Part shown: piece by piece, positions 42,969-45,107 of the stretch
Layout: each line of letters starts with the position of its first letter
Numbering within the stretch: position 1 is the stretch's first letter
From: Rickettsia sp.
GTDB lineage: Bacteria > Pseudomonadota > Alphaproteobacteria > Rickettsiales > Rickettsiaceae
NCBI GenBank assembly: GCA_023269695.1
Contig: JAHFPS010000008.1
Coordinates: forward strand, 1-45,107
Length of the DNA stretch: 45,107 bases
Reading direction: 5' to 3'
The notes under the pieces: model-generated
The model's database searches: none
What the model was told of the DNA's origin: nothing
Seen by the model: only the letters and a program-made list of their open reading frames with translations
Made by a program: the position numbers and the translations under genes

Positions 42969-43649
42969 ATGCAAAGCTCGAAACCCCACATTCTTGTAGT
43001 TGATGATGATACTAGAATACAAAAACTTTTAAAACAGTTTTTGTATAAAAACGGCTTTTTAGTATCAACAACATCTTCTGTCGAAGGAGCTGAGGAATTA
43101 TTAAAATCTTCTATTTATGACTTAATTATTTTAGACGTCATGTTGCCAAATGTTACAGGACTTGATTTTGCCAAAACTATAAGAGCTACTAAAGACCTTG
43201 TACCAATTGTTATGCTAACTGCATTATCAGAACCCAATGATCGTATCAAAGGCTTAGAATCCGGTGCATCCGATTATCTGACTAAACCTTTTGAACCGAA
43301 AGAATTATTACTAAGAATCAATAATCTATTAAATAGCTACAATAATTATAAAAAACAAGATAAAATCAAACGATTAGGTAATAATTATTATAATTTCGAG
43401 TCAAAGGAATTTATAAAAAATAATCAGCTTGTACCATTAAGCTCTACAGAGCAAAAATTGCTAGAAGTATTACTAAACAACATCGGACAAGAAATGAAAC
43501 GTGATGAGTTATCAAAAATAATGGGCGGTCTTAGCCCTCGTTCTATCGATGTACAAATTGTCAGAATAAGAAGTAAGATTGAAGATGATCCTAAAGAACC
43601 AAAATATCTAAAAACCATTCGGAATAGCGGATATGCTATCTATACATAA
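42969..43649 (+). CDS. ompR: OmpR-family response regulator
   Basis: The 226-residue product has a receiver domain (ILVVDDDTRIQKLLKQFL with the acidic pocket, phosphoacceptor Asp in LIILDVMLPNVTGLD, LTALSEP and the KP of YLTKPFEPKEL) and a winged-helix DNA-binding domain (about 130-226, PLSSTEQKLLEVLL to RNSGYAIYT). It partners with the kinase downstream, whose start lies inside its last codons. Which genes it controls is unknown. Confidence 0.92.
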   Translation: MQSSKPHILVVDDDTRIQKLLKQFLYKNGFLVSTTSSVEGAEELLKSSIYDLIILDVMLPNVTGLDFAKTIRATKDLVPIVMLTALSEPNDRIKGLESGASDYLTKPFEPKELLLRINNLLNSYNNYKKQDKIKRLGNNYYNFESKEFIKNNQLVPLSSTEQKLLEVLLNNIGQEMKRDELSKIMGGLSPRSIDVQIVRIRSKIEDDPKEPKYLKTIRNSGYAIYT

Positions 43650-44943
43650 ATTTATACCACAAACCTTACTAGCTAGATTTGTGCTCATTATCATTGTTCC
43701 GACATTAATAGGACAAGTTCTAGCGGTATTTTTGTTCTATGATCGTCACTGGTATAATGTTTCTTACTATACTAGCAATATTATTGCTAATGAGATTATT
43801 TCTCTTCTTGAAAAAGAAGAGAATAATCTATTAGAAAAGAATAACATAGCAACAAATTATTTAAATTTATCGTATCAGCTTTATCCAGAATTAACCTTGC
43901 CACGTAAACAACCTAGAATTAGTGAAGAATTAGAAATTTTTAAAAATATCATTAACGTAAAAATTAATAAAAATAATATAGTAAAGCTTAATGATACAGG
44001 AAGAATTGAAGTACTATTTCAATTAACCGATGGTTTAATAAAAATAACTTTTCCAGCAAAATTATTGATGAATCCAACTGCCTATATTTTTGTCTTATGG
44101 TTAATTTTCTTAACTATTTTACTACTTTCTGTTTCCTTAATCTTCTCTAAAAACCAAATTAAATCCATCTTAATTCTTGCAGATGCTGCTGATCAATTCG
44201 GGCAAGGAATTACAAAATTGCAAACATTTAAACCTTCTGGTGCAAAAGAAATCAAAAAAGCTGGTATTGCTTTTCTTAAAATGAAAGAACGAATTGAAAA
44301 ACAAATTACCAAAAGAACTAGAATGCTTGCTATGATTTCGCATGATTTATGTACTCCCTTAACTAGAATGAAGCTACAATTAGAGTTAATGAACAAATCT
44401 GAGGAAACAGAAGGTCTTAAGGAAGATATACTTATTATGCAACAAATGATAAAATCATATCTTGACTTTGCTAGAGGGGAAAATGGAGAAGAAGACCAAA
44501 TAATCGAATTATCTTCTTGGATATCAAATATCATAAATAAATGGTCTGCCAATATTGAGTTAATCTCCACAGAGCAGCCAGTATACGCACAAATTAAGCC
44601 TACCACCTTTGAGCGTGCAATATCTAATATAATAAGTAATGCTATAAAATATTCTACAAAAATAAGAATTACTATATATTCTAGCTCTGCTAATGTAATA
44701 ATAAAGATTGAAGATAATGGAATTGGCATAAAAGATGAAGAAAAATTATTAGTATTTAAAGCATTTTATCGTTCAGATAAATCACGTTCACTTAATAATT
44801 CAGGGAATGTTGGACTTGGTCTGGCTATTACTAAAGAAATAATTATTGATCATAATGGTACAATATCTTTGCAGGATAGTAAAACTTTAGGCGGTTTATT
44901 GGTTAAAATTTCATTACCTATAGCTAACCCGATTAGCATTTAG
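43633..44943 (+). CDS. envZ: EnvZ-type sensor histidine kinase with a repeat-derived C terminus
   Basis: The 436-residue kinase has two membrane segments (about 12-35 and 155-178) bounding a sensor region. A HAMP-like stretch follows, then the dimerisation domain with the phospho-accepting His in AMISHDLCTPLTRMKLQLEL, and the HATPase domain with N box RAISNIISNAIKYS, G1 DNGIGI and G2 GNVGLGLAI. It overlaps the regulator by 17 bases. Its last residues, PIANPISI, are encoded by a family D repeat end (CTATAGCTAACCCGATTAGC) that read in this frame lacks an immediate stop, so the gene end has been replaced or extended by the repeat. Confidence 0.93.
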   Translation: MLSIHKFIPQTLLARFVLIIIVPTLIGQVLAVFLFYDRHWYNVSYYTSNIIANEIISLLEKEENNLLEKNNIATNYLNLSYQLYPELTLPRKQPRISEELEIFKNIINVKINKNNIVKLNDTGRIEVLFQLTDGLIKITFPAKLLMNPTAYIFVLWLIFLTILLLSVSLIFSKNQIKSILILADAADQFGQGITKLQTFKPSGAKEIKKAGIAFLKMKERIEKQITKRTRMLAMISHDLCTPLTRMKLQLELMNKSEETEGLKEDILIMQQMIKSYLDFARGENGEEDQIIELSSWISNIINKWSANIELISTEQPVYAQIKPTTFERAISNIISNAIKYSTKIRITIYSSSANVIIKIEDNGIGIKDEEKLLVFKAFYRSDKSRSLNNSGNVGLGLAITKEIIIDHNGTISLQDSKTLGGLLVKISLPIANPISI

Positions 44944-45107
44944 CCATAGTAAACTTTCGTCTATTAGCGAGGAGCCACTTTAGTGGCGACGAAGCAATCC
45001 ATTTTTGTGTCATTCCTGCGAAAGTAGCGGGATCTAGATTTCCGCCGTTGCTAAGAATGATGGTATGGACGAGTGAAGCGAAATATGCTTTACTTGTACG
45101 GAGTCTG
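44926..45107. repeat. D end, A left arm and nested B repeat running to the window edge
   Basis: CTATAGCTAACCCGATTAGC (44928) is followed by CGTCTATTAGCGAGGAGCCA (44958), a variant A arm also seen at 7087, then a degenerate B palindrome (about 45008-45061). The remainder to 45107 (GACGAGTGAAGCGAAATATG and on) is unassigned. Confidence 0.7.

Noticed and set aside
44193-44729. 178-residue minus-strand ORF
   Set aside because: Antisense shadow of the histidine kinase, whose H, N and G boxes are intact.
1539-45000. Family A palindromes as tRNA or small structured RNA genes
   Set aside because: They lack cloverleaf arms and CCA or T-loop features, occur in many copies in both orientations and are nested with other repeats.

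Overview
The window looks like a chromosomal segment of a Rickettsiaceae bacterium, a Rickettsia or a close relative such as the Torix/Tisiphia or Megaira lineages. The reasons are the AT-rich genes and wide intergenic gaps, alphaproteobacterial genes (GapR/DUF2312, TrcR/DUF1013, a Tim44-domain protein), a close match to the Rickettsia S-adenosylmethionine importer, and palindromic repeats inserted in frame inside protein-coding genes, a hallmark of Rickettsia. The species cannot be fixed from the sequence alone. No rRNA, tRNA, CRISPR array or complete transposase gene was recognised.

Layout. 0-4.3 kb: a 3' fragment of radA, two small unknown genes, an exported FAD oxidoreductase whose motif order appears circularly permuted, and a Tim44-domain protein. 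4.4-7.3 kb: rpsB and tsf, with a miniature inverted-repeat element inserted exactly at the tsf stop codon. 7.4-9.6 kb: a 736-residue coiled-coil/helical-repeat protein with a PPxY motif. 9.6-13.7 kb: a long repeat-filled gap, then gatB and tsaD. 13.7-18.4 kb, minus strand: an exported NodB-type deacetylase, secF, a GapR-like protein, an MHS-family transporter and the SAM importer. 18.5-25.5 kb: an OmpW-like porin, trcR, dnaB, trxB, an alpha/beta hydrolase, an AEC transporter and RNase D. 26.3-31.3 kb: fabG, recA, a pentapeptide-repeat membrane protein, an RluB-type pseudouridine synthase and rsmD. 31.4-36 kb: a tandem-repeat protein, a methyltransferase, recJ with a repeat insertion, and an orphan ribbon-helix-helix antitoxin. 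36-45.1 kb: mutS, ihfB-sppA, smpB-dapA, ilvE and an OmpR/EnvZ-type two-component pair.

The most striking property is the repeat system that fills nearly every gap. At least four palindromic families are nested in each other. Family A has arms CGTCATTGCGAGG...GACGAAGCAATCC. Family B has arms TGTCATTCCCGC...GCGGGAATGACA. Family C has arms TCATCCTGAA...TTCAGGATGA. Family D is an outer terminal repeat, TATAGCTAACCC...GGGTTAGCTATA, that encloses A. Three further inverted-repeat elements show apparent target-site duplications (CTAG twice and a 9-bp AAGATAAGT once), so they look like non-autonomous miniature transposons. Repeat ends coincide with stop codons (tsaD, the MHS transporter, fabG, tsf) or extend a reading frame (histidine kinase), and repeats lie in frame inside recJ and rluB.

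Functionally, most genes are housekeeping: translation (rpsB, tsf, gatB, tsaD, rluB, rsmD, smpB), replication and repair (dnaB, recA, recJ, mutS, radA remnant), envelope and secretion (secF, sppA, OmpW, deacetylase) and metabolite import (sam, MHS, AEC). The less conserved genes that may matter for host interaction are the PPxY protein, the 26-residue tandem-repeat protein, the pentapeptide-repeat membrane protein and the exported FAD enzyme. No complete, clearly new multi-gene system is demonstrable here; the nested mobile palindromes and their effect on gene ends and starts are the best candidate for something undescribed.
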